Both the position numbers and the translations under genes were made by a program. DNA of 64,000 bases from the NCBI RefSeq assembly GCF_900102635.1, contig NZ_FMZQ01000011.1:81469-145468 (forward strand), given 5' to 3'. Source of the DNA: Ectopseudomonas chengduensis. Its GTDB lineage: Bacteria; Pseudomonadota; Gammaproteobacteria; Pseudomonadales; Pseudomonadaceae. The notes below the pieces were generated by a model, which saw nothing but the letters and a program-made list of their open reading frames with translations, was not told the origin of the DNA and made no database searches. This document shows positions 25,271 through 34,663 of the stretch, piece by piece; the first letter of the stretch is position 1; each line of letters starts with the position of its first letter.

Positions 25271-27673
25271 ATGCGTTCGATTCCCTTCCTTCCGACATTG
25301 ATCGCGCTTTCCCTCGGTCTCGCTGCCGCGCAGGTGCAGGCCGTCGAGCTCGACATCCCGGCCCAGCCTCTGGATTCGGCGCTCACCGATTTTGCCGGGC
25401 AGGCTGGCATCCGCCTGCTCTACGACGCCAGCCTGACTCGCGGGGTCAGTGGTCGCCAGGCACTCAAGGGGGATTATTCCGTCGGCGAAGGGCTGCAGCA
25501 GTTGCTGCAGGGCAGCGGCCTGACTTTCAGTATCGGCGCCGACGGCACCGTCACGCTGATCCCGCGTCCTGATAACAGCGATGTGCTGGAGCTGGGCGCT
25601 ACCACCGTCAGCGGTCAGCTCGATGGTCGCCGCGACCTGCCGGCCAGCTATGCCGGCGGCCAGGTGTCGCGTGGCGCGAACATCGGCCTGCTGGGCAACC
25701 AGGACATGCAGGACGTGCCCTTCGCTTTTTCCAGCTACACCTCCGAGCTGATCGAAACGCGCCAGGCGCAGACCCTGGCCGACGTGCTGGCCAGCGATCC
25801 GGGTGTGCGCCAGTCCTACGGCTTCGGTAACTTTTCGCAGGTCTTCGTCGTTCGCGGCTTCCAGTTGTACAGCGACGACATCGCCTTCAACGGTCTGTAC
25901 GGGATATTGCCGCGGCAGATCATTTCCACCGAGTCGGTGGAGCGCGTCGAGGTGTTCAAGGGCGCCAACGCCTTCATCAACGGCGTGGCGCCTGGCGGCA
26001 GTGGCGTCGGCGGGGCGATCAACGTGGTCTCCAAACGCGCCGAAGACACCCCGACTCGCAGCTTCACTCTGGACTACGCCAACGCCAGCCGCGTGGGCGG
26101 GCATCTCGATCTGGGGCGCCGGTTCGGCGAGGACAACCGCTTCGGTGTACGGGTCAACCTGGCGCAGCGTGAAGGCGAGACGGCCGTCTACGACGAGCAT
26201 TCGCGTTTCAGCCTGGCCACCGTTGCTCTGGATTATCGCGGCGAGCGCCTGCGCCTGGCTGCAGATCTTGGCTACCAGAAGCAGCGCGTCAACGAGGGGC
26301 GTTCAGTTGTCTACCTGACCACTACTGGTGTGACCTCAACCCTGAATGGCAAGGTGCCTCGGGCACCTGACTCCACGCATAACTACGCGCAGCCCTGGAG
26401 CTGGTCGCAGCTGGAAGACAGCTATGGCATGTTCAGCGCCGAGTACGATCTGTCGCCGTCCTGGACCGCCTACCTGATTGGCGGCGGCAAGTACACGCGG
26501 GAGAACGGCGTGTACGCCTCCAACTACGTCTATGGTGCCGATGGCGCGGCCCGCATCGGCCGCCTGTATTCGCCGCTCGATCAGGAAACCCTGAGCCTGG
26601 CCACCGGCCTGCGTGGCGAACTGCAGACCGGCCCGGTCAGCCACAAGGTCAATCTGGCGGCCAACGGTATCTGGCAGGAAAAGCGCAACGCCTTCGAGTC
26701 CACCGCCGCTGGTAGCCGTGGCAATGGTAACTTGTATGAAGCGCTGCCGATTGCAGAGCCTCCCGCCACTAGCGTCTCCGGTGATCTGCATGACCCGGAT
26801 ACCACCGCCAAGGTGCAGAACAAGAGCCTGGCTGTCTCCGATACCCTGGGTTTTGTCGATGATCGTGTGCTGCTGACGCTTGGTTTGCGCCGTCAGAATA
26901 TCGTTGCCGACACTTGGGCTGCTGCCACAGGGATTCGTGCACCTGGTTATGACAAGAGCATCACCACGCCCGCCTATGGTCTGGTGATCAAACCCACCGA
27001 GTATCTCTCGCTCTATGCCAACCGCGTGGAGTCGCTGCAGCAGGGGCCAACCGCGCCCAACGCCGCCAACAACCGCGGGACGATGTTCGCCCCATACCGC
27101 TCCAAGCAGACCGAGGTGGGGGTGAAGCTCGACTGGGGTCGCTTCGGGGGCAACCTGAGCGTTTTCCGTATCGAGCAGCCGCAAGGTGTGCTCGACGGCA
27201 ACGGCAACTACGGCGTGGATGCCGAGCAGCGTAACCGCGGTATCGAGCTGAGCCTGTTCGGCGAGCCACTCCGCGGGTTGCGCCTGTTGGGCGGGGCGAC
27301 CTGGACCGAAGCCGAGCTGCGTGGCACGGCCGGTGGGATCAACGATGGCAACCAGGCCGTCGGGGTGCCCGAATTCCAGTTCAACCTCGGCGCCGACTGG
27401 GATGTGCCGGGCGTGCCGGGGCTGAGCCTCAATGGCCTGCTGTTGCGCACCGGTGGTCAGTATGTCGATACCGCCAATGACTACAGCATACCGGCCTGGA
27501 CCCGCGTCGATCTGGGCGCACGCTACAAGACCCGTCTGGACCAGCGCGCCGTGACCTTCAACGCGATAGTGGAGAACGTCGCCGACGAGAACTACTGGGC
27601 CTCGGCCAATGGTGGCTATCTGACCCAGGGCGCGCCCCGTACCTTCAAGGTCTCGGCCACGGTCGATTTCTGA
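25271..27673 (+). CDS. TonB-dependent siderophore receptor with signalling domain
   Basis: 800-aa outer-membrane receptor. The signal peptide is residues ~1-27 (ends AQVQA). An N-terminal STN (secretin/TonB) signalling domain at ~28-100 (LDIPAQPLDSALTDFAGQAG ... GDYSVGEGLQQLLQGSGLTF) talks to FecR. The plug domain follows (residues ~140-260: TLADVLASDPGVRQSYGFGN, VFVVRGFQLY, VERVEVFKGANAFINGVAPG). The rest is a 22-strand barrel ending in ARTFKVSATVDF with terminal Phe. An AGGA site precedes the ATG. The siderophore is unknown; plug motifs are of the FpvA/FoxA siderophore class rather than haem or B12. Confidence 0.93.
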   Translation: MRSIPFLPTLIALSLGLAAAQVQAVELDIPAQPLDSALTDFAGQAGIRLLYDASLTRGVSGRQALKGDYSVGEGLQQLLQGSGLTFSIGADGTVTLIPRPDNSDVLELGATTVSGQLDGRRDLPASYAGGQVSRGANIGLLGNQDMQDVPFAFSSYTSELIETRQAQTLADVLASDPGVRQSYGFGNFSQVFVVRGFQLYSDDIAFNGLYGILPRQIISTESVERVEVFKGANAFINGVAPGGSGVGGAINVVSKRAEDTPTRSFTLDYANASRVGGHLDLGRRFGEDNRFGVRVNLAQREGETAVYDEHSRFSLATVALDYRGERLRLAADLGYQKQRVNEGRSVVYLTTTGVTSTLNGKVPRAPDSTHNYAQPWSWSQLEDSYGMFSAEYDLSPSWTAYLIGGGKYTRENGVYASNYVYGADGAARIGRLYSPLDQETLSLATGLRGELQTGPVSHKVNLAANGIWQEKRNAFESTAAGSRGNGNLYEALPIAEPPATSVSGDLHDPDTTAKVQNKSLAVSDTLGFVDDRVLLTLGLRRQNIVADTWAAATGIRAPGYDKSITTPAYGLVIKPTEYLSLYANRVESLQQGPTAPNAANNRGTMFAPYRSKQTEVGVKLDWGRFGGNLSVFRIEQPQGVLDGNGNYGVDAEQRNRGIELSLFGEPLRGLRLLGGATWTEAELRGTAGGINDGNQAVGVPEFQFNLGADWDVPGVPGLSLNGLLLRTGGQYVDTANDYSIPAWTRVDLGARYKTRLDQRAVTFNAIVENVADENYWASANGGYLTQGAPRTFKVSATVDF

Positions 27674-27778
27674 TCGGGAGCGGGACGGCGTCTGGCTTTT
27701 GCTTGCCGGTCGGCGGTTGATCCCGGCGCGTGCTTGTTCCCATACTGGTCTCCTTTCGTCGCCAGCCAAGGAGGACCG

Positions 27779-29221
27779 ATGTTCGCCCTCAGCGATACCC
27801 TGCAGCGCCGCTTCGCCGCGCTGAAATCCACCGCTGATTTCTGGTCGCTGCGCCATGTGCGCGAGAGTCGGGAGTCCTACTGGGTACGCCGGCGTGTGGC
27901 GCAGGCGCCGTCCTTGGTCGACGATGCCGGCGCGATGCTCACCGTGCGTATCGCCGGTGTCGAAGCCTATGCGGCCACCAGCGATCTCAGTCAGGCCGGC
28001 TTGCAGGCCGCGCTGGAACGCGCCGAGCTGATGGCCCGTGCCCTGGTCGGGCATAACCTGCTGGATCTCGCCAGCCTGTCGTACCCGACTGAGCAAAGCG
28101 ACGATGTGATGCCGGGTTACGAGCAGCAGCTGGCGGGCGCCGCCCACTGGTTCGAGCTGCTGATGGCGGAGGCGGCACTGATTCCACGGGATGCGCGTCT
28201 GGTCGACAGTCATGTCGGGCTGACCTTCACCTGCCATGAGCAGATCTACCTCAACAGCGCTGGTGCCTGCCTACGCCGTGCCCAGCGCTATGTGTTTCCG
28301 CAGGTAGGCGTCACCGCTAGCGACGAGCATGACAGCCAGAGCCGCAGTTTCGGCGGAACGCATCTGGCGCGCCAGGGCGGTGCCGAGGTGCTGCAGCAGT
28401 TGGGCGTGATCGGCAGCGCCGCGCGTATCGCCGACGAGGCGTTGCAGCTGCTGCTGGCACCCAATACCCCGAACGGTTCGCGTGACCTTTTGCTGATGCC
28501 GGACCAGATGATCCTGCAGATCCACGAGTCTATCGGTCATCCGCTGGAGCTGGACCGCATCCTCGGTGATGAGCGCAACTTCGCCGGTACCAGTTTCATT
28601 CGCCAGGAAGATTTCGGCCATTACCCATACGGCTCATCGCTGCTCAACGTGACCTTCGATCCAGGCGTGCCAGGCGAGCTGGCCAGCTATAGCCATGATG
28701 ACGACGGCAGCCCGGCGCAGCGCGAATACCTGATCCGCGATGGCATCCTCCAGCGTCCGCTCGGCGGCGCGCTGTCGCAATGGCGCAGCGGCCTGCCGGG
28801 TGTGGCCAACAGCCGCGCCTGCAGTTGGAACCGGCCGCCCATCGACCGCATGGCCAATCTCAATCTGGAGCCGGGTGACAAGACCCAGGCCGAGCTGATC
28901 GGCGGCATCGAACGCGGCATCCTGATGAGCAACAACCGCTCCTGGTCGATCGACGATGCGCGCAACAAATTCCAGTTCGGCTGTGAATGGGGCCAGTTGA
29001 TCGAGAACGGCGAACTCAAGGGCGTGGTGAAGAACCCCAACTACCGCGGCATCAGCTCGCGGTTCTGGCGCAACCTGCGCGCGGTGGGCGATGTCAGCAC
29101 TTTCGAGGTGATGGGTACACCCTATTGCGGCAAGGGCGAGCCCAACCAGGTGATTCGCGTGGGGCACGCTTCACCGGCCTGCGTCTTCGCCGATATCGAC
29201 GTTTTTGGAGGGGCTGCCTGA
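27779..29221 (+). CDS. TldD-like metalloprotease subunit (divergent)
   Basis: 480 aa of the TldD/PmbA (U62) family. The start at 27779 has AAGGAGG nearby; an upstream Met at 27734 lacks one. The zinc motif is HESIGHPLELDR (HExxxH, residues ~249-253). The remaining family pattern is present: GTSFIRQEDFGHYPYGSS, EYLIRDGILQRPLGG, NPNYRGISSRFWRNL and a C-terminal CGKGEPNQ. In the family only the TldD partner carries the metal and the two form a heterodimer degrading unfolded peptides or maturing peptides. This gene lies far from the canonical tldD locus context and directly after a siderophore receptor. Confidence 0.88.
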   Translation: MFALSDTLQRRFAALKSTADFWSLRHVRESRESYWVRRRVAQAPSLVDDAGAMLTVRIAGVEAYAATSDLSQAGLQAALERAELMARALVGHNLLDLASLSYPTEQSDDVMPGYEQQLAGAAHWFELLMAEAALIPRDARLVDSHVGLTFTCHEQIYLNSAGACLRRAQRYVFPQVGVTASDEHDSQSRSFGGTHLARQGGAEVLQQLGVIGSAARIADEALQLLLAPNTPNGSRDLLLMPDQMILQIHESIGHPLELDRILGDERNFAGTSFIRQEDFGHYPYGSSLLNVTFDPGVPGELASYSHDDDGSPAQREYLIRDGILQRPLGGALSQWRSGLPGVANSRACSWNRPPIDRMANLNLEPGDKTQAELIGGIERGILMSNNRSWSIDDARNKFQFGCEWGQLIENGELKGVVKNPNYRGISSRFWRNLRAVGDVSTFEVMGTPYCGKGEPNQVIRVGHASPACVFADIDVFGGAA

Positions 29222-30540
29222 TGGACGCACGTCAGCATTTCAGTGCGTTGCTGGAGCACCTGCAGGCGCAAGTCGTGGGCGAGGAGGGTTTCACCCTGGC
29301 CTACGGCGCCGAGGTGTCCAGCTTTATCCGTTTCAACCATGGCCAGGTGCGCCAGGCCGGCGATGTGCAGCAGGTCTACGTCACCCTGTCGCTGTACCAG
29401 GGCCAGCGCCATGCCGAAAGTAAACTGGCGCTCAGTGGCGTGCTCGACGAGGATTTGCCGCGCCTGCAGCAGATAGTGCAGCGCCTGCGTGGCCTGCTGC
29501 CAACCTTGAGTGACGACCCTTATCTGCGCGTGAACCGTGAGGCCTGGCGCAGCGAGCTGGCGGGCGAAGCGGCGCGGCTGGATAGCGCGGCCATGGCACA
29601 GCAGATCGTTGCGGCGGCCACGAGCCTGGATCTGGTCGGCTTTCTGGCCGTCGGACCGCAGTACCAGGGCTTTGCCAGTTCCTGGGGCGCCTTCGGCTGG
29701 TATGCCGCAAGCAGTTTCAATTTCGAGTTCAGCCTCTTTCACGACAACGGTCAGGCGGTGAAAAGCACCTATGCCGGCGAGCGATGGGACGCCCAGGCGT
29801 TCGCTCGCAAGCTGGAGCGTGCACGACAGCAACTGGCGTTTCTCGGGCGCCCGGCCAAGGTGCTGCAGCCAGGGGCCTATCGCGCCTATCTGGCGCCGGC
29901 TGCGCTGGAAGAGCTGATCAGCCTGTGTTGCTGGGGCTTCGGTGCGCAGGCGCTGGCGTCGGGTGGCAGCCCGTTGCAGCGTCTGTTTAACGGCAAGGCC
30001 GAGCTCAGCCCGTTGGTGACAATGGAAGAGCGTATCGAGGGTGGCCTGGCGCCGGCCTTCACCGCCGAAGGACCACGCCGGCCGTTGCGCCTGATCAGCC
30101 AGGGGCGACTTGGTGAACGCCTGGTCAGCTCGCGCAGTGCCGCAGAATATGGACTGATCGCCAATGGTGCATGCAGTGGCGAATATCCGCTGTCCTTGCA
30201 CATGCGAGGCGGTGAGTTGGACGAGCCCGACGTGCTGCAACGGCTCGGCACCGGGCTCTACATCGGCAACCTGTGGTACGGCAATTTCTCCGACCTGCCC
30301 GCGGCACGCCTGACCGGCATGACCCGCTTCGCCACCTTCTGGGTCGAGAATGGGCAGATCCAGGCACCACTCAACACCATGCGTTTCGACGACTCGCTGT
30401 TCGACTTCCTCGGCCCGCAACTGGAGGCCTTGACCCGCGAACCTGAGCTGCTGCTGCCAGGCGGCACCTACGGCGCTAGGCAGACGGGCTCGATGGCCTT
30501 GCCGGGCGCGTTGCTGTCGCGGTTTACCCTGACGTTATGA
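29221..30540 (+). CDS. PmbA/TldE-like partner subunit (divergent)
   Basis: 439 aa from the ATG at 29221 (MDARQHFSALLEHLQ), whose first base is the last of the tldD-like stop codon (TGATG), so translation is coupled. It has no HExxxH, as expected for the TldE/PmbA partner. Family-like features include SSFIRFNHGQVRQAG near the start, EELISLCCWGFGAQALASGG in the middle, GLYIGNLWYGNFSDLPAARL and GMTRFATFWVENGQIQAPLN near the end. A peptide substrate is not encoded in the immediate gaps. Confidence 0.87.
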   Translation: MDARQHFSALLEHLQAQVVGEEGFTLAYGAEVSSFIRFNHGQVRQAGDVQQVYVTLSLYQGQRHAESKLALSGVLDEDLPRLQQIVQRLRGLLPTLSDDPYLRVNREAWRSELAGEAARLDSAAMAQQIVAAATSLDLVGFLAVGPQYQGFASSWGAFGWYAASSFNFEFSLFHDNGQAVKSTYAGERWDAQAFARKLERARQQLAFLGRPAKVLQPGAYRAYLAPAALEELISLCCWGFGAQALASGGSPLQRLFNGKAELSPLVTMEERIEGGLAPAFTAEGPRRPLRLISQGRLGERLVSSRSAAEYGLIANGACSGEYPLSLHMRGGELDEPDVLQRLGTGLYIGNLWYGNFSDLPAARLTGMTRFATFWVENGQIQAPLNTMRFDDSLFDFLGPQLEALTREPELLLPGGTYGARQTGSMALPGALLSRFTLTL

Positions 30541-30543
30541 TGC

Positions 30544-30840
30544 TCATTTGAGTATGTGGGCGCGCAGCACGCGCTCCTCTCGCATGATGTGGATGATGAA
30601 AACCGTTGTGTCTGTATAGCGGTAGAAAATTCGGCAGGGTGGGACGACGATTTCGCGGTACACCGAGTGTGGAAGCTCATCCGGAACACGGCCCGACAGG
30701 GGGAAATCCACTAACCGTGAGACTGTTTCAACGACTCTTCTGACCAGTGCTCGCGCGGCATCCGGTTTGTCGAGGGCGATGTATTGCGCGAGATCGTCGA
30801 GCTGCTCGAGGGCGGTGTTCGTCCAGACTATTTCAGCCAT
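30544..30840 (-). CDS. RelE/ParE-family toxin
   Basis: 98-aa toxin of the RelE/ParE superfamily: WTNTALEQLDDLAQYIALD at the N-terminus, FPLSGRVPDELP in the middle, then strands YREIVVPPCRIFYRYTD and VFIIHIMREERVLRAHIL. This profile fits ParE-type more than ribosome-dependent RelE, but the two cannot be separated by eye. The start overlaps the antitoxin stop by 13 bp. The convergent PmbA-like gene ends 3 bp away. Confidence 0.88.
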   Translation of the reverse strand: MAEIVWTNTALEQLDDLAQYIALDKPDAARALVRRVVETVSRLVDFPLSGRVPDELPHSVYREIVVPPCRIFYRYTDTTVFIIHIMREERVLRAHILK

Positions 30841-31085
30841 TTGCTCAGCCTTTCCTTGGCCTGCTCATGGTTCAGGGTGTTGCCCTCGATTACGGCACGT
30901 TCTCCGCGAGCCAGAGCATCCAGAAGGGCAAGACGCTTCTGCATGAACTGGTAGTCATCGACATCCACCAGATAAGCCGAAGGCATCCCATGTTCGGTGA
31001 TCAGTACAGGTTCTTTGGACTCGTGAAGGTCGGCCAGAATCTTGGTGGCCTGTCGCTTCAGGTTGGTGACCAACTCGACTTTCAT
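30828..31085 (-). CDS. Phd/YefM-family antitoxin
   Basis: 85 aa from the ATG at 31085 (MKVELVTNLKRQATKILADL); a GTG at 31118 would add 11 residues. The N-terminal Phd DNA-binding fold (VLITEHGMPSAYLVDVDDYQ) is followed by a helical toxin-binding tail (NHEQAKERLSKWLK). It forms a type II module with the RelE/ParE toxin. A palindrome at 31109-31121 just upstream is the probable autoregulatory operator. Confidence 0.88.
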   Translation of the reverse strand: MKVELVTNLKRQATKILADLHESKEPVLITEHGMPSAYLVDVDDYQFMQKRLALLDALARGERAVIEGNTLNHEQAKERLSKWLK

Positions 31086-31108
31086 GGACGGTGCCCGCTG
31101 CGCAGATG

Positions 31109-31121
31109 AAAGTGCCACTTT
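31109..31121 (-). promoter_or_regulatory. Putative operator of the Phd/RelE module
   Basis: Palindrome AAAGTG-C-CACTTT lies 24 bp upstream of the chosen antitoxin ATG and overlaps a possible GTG start. A second partial copy (CACTAAAGTG) overlaps it. Placement fits antitoxin autorepression; this is inferred from position and symmetry only. Confidence 0.5.
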
Positions 31122-31153
31122 AGTGATACTTTTCGGCCGTTACAATCAACGGG

Positions 31154-32278
31154 TCACTTTCTCGCCTTGAGCACCACGAATTTCGGATTGGCTGCCACCT
31201 GCTCGACGCCACGGAACAGGCGCGCCAGCTTGGCGTGGTAGCCCAGGTGGCGGTTGCCGACGATCCACAGTTCACCACCGGTGACCAGCGCCGCGCGGGC
31301 CTGCTGGAACATGCGCCAGGCTAGGAGGTCGCCGACCACCTGCTGCTGGTGGAAGGGCGGGTTGCACAGCACCATATCCAGCGAGTCGGCGGGCTGTTCG
31401 GCCAGGCCGTCGCCAGCACGGATCGTTACAGGTCGATCACCGAGGGCCGCCCGCCAGTTTTCCTGCGCCGATTGCACGGCCATATACGACTCGTCCACCA
31501 GCGTCAGTTCTGCCTGCGGGCTGCCCAGGGCGTAGGCGATACCGAGCACGCCGTTACCACAACCGAGATCGGCGACGCGCACGCGGCCGAGGTGGCGCGG
31601 CAGATGCGGAAGAAAGGCGCGGGTGCCGATATCCAGGCCGTCGCGGCAGAACACATTGGCGTGGTTGACCAGCTCCAGCGCTGGTTTGTCCAGGCGATAG
31701 CGGGTCGGGTAGGGCGAGTGCGGCGCCGCCTTGGTTTCAGGCGTGGCGACCAGCAGGCGGGCTTTCTTCACCGCCAGCGAGGCTTGCACCGGGCCGATGT
31801 ATTGCTCCAGCAGATCACCGGCGGCGCGCGGCAGGTGCTTGATCATCGCCCCTGCTACCACGCGGGCATTCGGCGCCAACTGGCCGTGCAGGCGAATCAG
31901 TTGCTCCTCCAGCAGCGCCAGGGTCTTGGGCACACGGATCAGTATCCAGTCGAACGGTCCTTGCGGCGTTTCGCAGCTCGGCAGAAAGGTCACCGTATCG
32001 CCATTAAGTCCGTTGCTGGCGAGGTTCTTCTGCAAGGCGAGAAAGCCCAGGTGCGAGTCACCGCTGCTGGTCACCTGGCAGCGTCCGGCCAGCGAGCAGG
32101 CGAGGGCGCCGAAGCTGTCGTTGAGCAGCAGCACCCGGCTGCTTGGTGCGATGCCATGCTCATGAAGATGATGGAGCAGGTATTCGTCGGCGGCGTCGAA
32201 GGCTTGGAGCGGCTCGTTCGCCTGGTGCGGCTGACGCTGCAGTTCGAGGCTGGCGAAGGGAGTTTCGAGAGTAGGCAT
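31154..32278 (-). CDS. rlmG: 23S rRNA (guanine-1835-N2)-methyltransferase RlmG
   Basis: 374 aa with two related methyltransferase folds, as in RlmG/RsmC. The N-terminal half is degenerate (LQAFDAADEYLLHHL, RVLLLNDSFGALACSLAG, RVPKTLALLEEQLIRL). The C-terminal half is catalytic: motif I VADLGCGNGVLGIAYALG and motif IV NPPFHQQ. HANVFCRDGLDIG and WIVGNRHLGYHAKL agree with E. coli RlmG, as does the length. Divergent from fpr with about 70 bp between. Confidence 0.93.
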   Translation of the reverse strand: MPTLETPFASLELQRQPHQANEPLQAFDAADEYLLHHLHEHGIAPSSRVLLLNDSFGALACSLAGRCQVTSSGDSHLGFLALQKNLASNGLNGDTVTFLPSCETPQGPFDWILIRVPKTLALLEEQLIRLHGQLAPNARVVAGAMIKHLPRAAGDLLEQYIGPVQASLAVKKARLLVATPETKAAPHSPYPTRYRLDKPALELVNHANVFCRDGLDIGTRAFLPHLPRHLGRVRVADLGCGNGVLGIAYALGSPQAELTLVDESYMAVQSAQENWRAALGDRPVTIRAGDGLAEQPADSLDMVLCNPPFHQQQVVGDLLAWRMFQQARAALVTGGELWIVGNRHLGYHAKLARLFRGVEQVAANPKFVVLKARK

Positions 32279-32347
32279 GCAAACCTTCGGTGTTTGTTGC
32301 TGGCCGATTGCGCCAGACTGGACAGGTATTCAATGAAGGGGGCGATT

Positions 32348-33124
32348 ATGACCGTCAGCGAAGACAAGTTCACCCGTCAGACGCTGCTCGAGGTACACAG
32401 CCTGACGCCGAGCCTGTTCACCCTGCGCACCACCCGTGATCCGGGCTTTCGTTTCCGCGCCGGGCAGTTCGTGCGTCTGGGCGTGGAGAAAGCCGATGGC
32501 AGCGTGGTCTGGCGCGCCTATTCGCTGGTGTCCGCGCCACATGACGAGTTTCTCGAGTTCTTCTCCATCGTGGTGCCGGGCGGCGAATTCACCAGCGAGT
32601 TGAGTCGACTGCGCGTTGGCGACAGCTTGCTGGTGGAGAAGATGGCGACCGGCTTTCTGACCCTGGATCGCTTCGTCGACGGCCGCGACCTCTGGTTGCT
32701 CGGCAGTGGCACTGGCATCGCACCGTTTTTGTCGATCCTGCAGGACTTCGAGGTGTGGCAGCGCTTCGAGCGTATCGTGCTGGTGTACAGCGCGCGCAGC
32801 TTCACCGAACTGGCCTATCAGCCGCTGATCAGGAGCTTCGCCGAGCTGGAACACCTGGCCGAATTCGTTCACAAGCTCACCTACCTGCCGGTGGTCACCC
32901 GCGAGCAAGCGCCGGGTTGCCTGAATGCACGTATCACCGACTTGCTCGACAGCGGCGAGCTGGAGCGTGCCGCTGGCTTGCAACTGACCCCCGAGCACTC
33001 GCGGGTGATGATCTGCGGCAACCCGCAGATGATCGACGACATTCGTCAGCGTCTGAAGGTGCGCGGCCTGAATCTGAGCCTGACCCGGCGGCCGGGTCAG
33101 GTGGCGGTAGAGAACTACTGGTGA
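32348..33124 (+). CDS. fpr: Ferredoxin/flavodoxin-NADP+ reductase
   Basis: 258-aa FAD enzyme exchanging electrons between NADPH and ferredoxin or flavodoxin. The start at 32348 (MTVSEDKFTR) has AAGGGGG 7-8 bases upstream; a long open frame extends to 31349 but is antisense to rlmG. FAD-binding RAYSLVSAP (RxYS) lies at residues ~58-66, the NADP-binding LLGSGTGIAPFLSIL at ~117-131, then VMICGNPQMI. It ends VAVENYW with the aromatic terminus typical of bacterial Fpr. Confidence 0.94.
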   Translation: MTVSEDKFTRQTLLEVHSLTPSLFTLRTTRDPGFRFRAGQFVRLGVEKADGSVVWRAYSLVSAPHDEFLEFFSIVVPGGEFTSELSRLRVGDSLLVEKMATGFLTLDRFVDGRDLWLLGSGTGIAPFLSILQDFEVWQRFERIVLVYSARSFTELAYQPLIRSFAELEHLAEFVHKLTYLPVVTREQAPGCLNARITDLLDSGELERAAGLQLTPEHSRVMICGNPQMIDDIRQRLKVRGLNLSLTRRPGQVAVENYW

Positions 33125-34150
33125 TCAGTCTTCGCGGATCGCCTTGAGTCGATGTTCCCAACGGCGTTTGGCAAAACGGCGCATGTTGGGGATATCGTCG
33201 GTCTCGTCGAGAATCGGCTTGCCGATGATGGTTTCCATGATGTCTTCCAGTGTCACCAGGCCGTGCCAGCTACCGAACTCGTCGTACACCAGGCACATGT
33301 GCTGACGCTCCTGCATGAGCAGGGTCATCAGGTTTTCCACGTTCATGCTGTCCGGCACGACCTTGATCGGCTTCATGATCTGGGTGATCGGTTCGCCATC
33401 GTTCTCGGCCGCCAGGGCGTCATAACGGAACACCACGCCCAGCGGCGATTCGTCCTCGCCGATCACCGGGTAACGGGAGAACTGGCTCTCGCGGGCACGC
33501 GCCTTGAACGCGGCGATCGATTCATCCGGTGCGGCGGATTCGCAGACGATGCGTGGCGTCATGATGTCGCGCAGGCGAATCTCGTGCAGGTCGAGGATAT
33601 TGCTGATCACCCGATGCTCGTCTTCGTCGAGCTTGCCCACTTCGCGGCCAAGCAGGGTCAGCGCCTTGATCTCCTGGCGAATGTCGTGCTCCGGCTCCTT
33701 GCCGCCGAACAGGCGCATGATCAGGTCCGACATGACGATGAACGGCTTGAGCAGCAGGATCATGAAGCGCAGCAGGGCCGGCAGGAAGGGCGCCAGGGCG
33801 CGCCAGTAACGGGCACCGATGGTCTTCGGCAGAATCTCCGAAAGCACCAGGATCAGCAGGGTCATGACCGCCGAGGCGATACCCAGGTAACCGTCACCGA
33901 AGACGATCGCCACCTGCGCACCAACGCCGGTCGCACCAACGGTATGCGCCACGGTGTTGAGGGTCAGGATGGCCGCCAGCGGCTGGTCGATCTTGTCTTT
34001 GAGCTCTTTCAGCCTTTCGTACAACTGAGGTTTTTCGGCCTTCTGCTGTGCGATGTAACTGGGCGTGAGGGAGAGCAGGGCGGCTTCGAGGATGGAGCAG
34101 ATGAACGAAACCAGGATGGAGAGGACAGCGAACGCTATCAGGAGTGTCAT
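33125..34150 (-). CDS. CNNM/CorC-type membrane protein (DUF21 + CBS pair)
   Basis: 341 aa from the ATG at 34150 (MTLLIAFAVLS); the reading is open to 34264 but upstream codons lack membrane character. The N-terminal DUF21/CNNM transmembrane domain holds about four helices with ICSILEAALLSLTPSYIAQQ and LILVLSEILPKTIGARY. Two CBS domains follow (IMTPRIVCESAAPDESIAAF ... GLVTLEDIMETIIGKPI). There is no C-terminal CorC_HlyC domain. Family members export Mg2+ or influence divalent cation balance. The start has no clear ribosome-binding site, so it is the least certain part. Confidence 0.88.
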   Translation of the reverse strand: MTLLIAFAVLSILVSFICSILEAALLSLTPSYIAQQKAEKPQLYERLKELKDKIDQPLAAILTLNTVAHTVGATGVGAQVAIVFGDGYLGIASAVMTLLILVLSEILPKTIGARYWRALAPFLPALLRFMILLLKPFIVMSDLIMRLFGGKEPEHDIRQEIKALTLLGREVGKLDEDEHRVISNILDLHEIRLRDIMTPRIVCESAAPDESIAAFKARARESQFSRYPVIGEDESPLGVVFRYDALAAENDGEPITQIMKPIKVVPDSMNVENLMTLLMQERQHMCLVYDEFGSWHGLVTLEDIMETIIGKPILDETDDIPNMRRFAKRRWEHRLKAIRED

Positions 34151-34346
34151 GTAGAGGGGTAGGTGGCCAAGGGCCGGCCAATTTAGCGCAAGTGCATTGG
34201 AAAAAGCAGAAAAGCTGCAACATTTCATTTCGTCATGCTGGCGCCGTTGACGTTCACTGCCCAACGTCTTGCCTGCCGATATTTCACTGGCTGCACGTAG
34301 CCCAGCTTCGACTAGGCTAAAGGGACACTATCTGGGGAGGTCCTCC

Positions 34347-34595
34347 ATGCCGCTTGAACATCACCCGTTGACCCGCGAATTTCCTCAGCAAGGCGACGTC
34401 ATGCGCAAGCTGATGCAAAGTCACCCCCACTTCCCTCGCCTGGCTGGCGAATATGAAGCGCTGGACAAGCGCATCTACGAAATAGAGGACGGTCGCGAGG
34501 CTGCCGACGACCTGACCTTGCAGGGGCTCAAACTGCAGCGTGTGGGCCTCAAGGACGAGATCGCCGATCTGCTGCGCAAGGCGGGCAGTGCTTGA
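34347..34595 (+). CDS. YdcH/DUF465 protein (copy 1)
   Basis: 82-aa helical protein of the YdcH (DUF465) family: a hydrophilic N-terminus with HHPLTREFP, then one long helical hairpin carrying EYEALDKRIYEIEDGREAAD and KLQRVGLKDEIADLLRKA. GGAGG lies 7 bases before the ATG. Function is unknown in all bacteria. A homologue follows 68 bp downstream. Confidence 0.88.
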   Translation: MPLEHHPLTREFPQQGDVMRKLMQSHPHFPRLAGEYEALDKRIYEIEDGREAADDLTLQGLKLQRVGLKDEIADLLRKAGSA

Positions 34596-34663
34596 TCCGG
34601 ATCAAATGAACGGTCGACGTGCAGCGCTAGGCTGGAGCCATCTTCCCTGTCAGAGGCTTCCTC

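Noticed and set aside
25187..28237. Long minus-strand frames opposite the TonB receptor and the tldD-like gene
   Set aside because: The plus-strand products have complete family patterns; the opposite frames are shadows of codon bias.
31349..32347. 333-codon N-terminal extension of fpr
   Set aside because: It would overlap the whole rlmG catalytic region in antisense; the ATG at 32348 has a good SD and gives the normal Fpr length.
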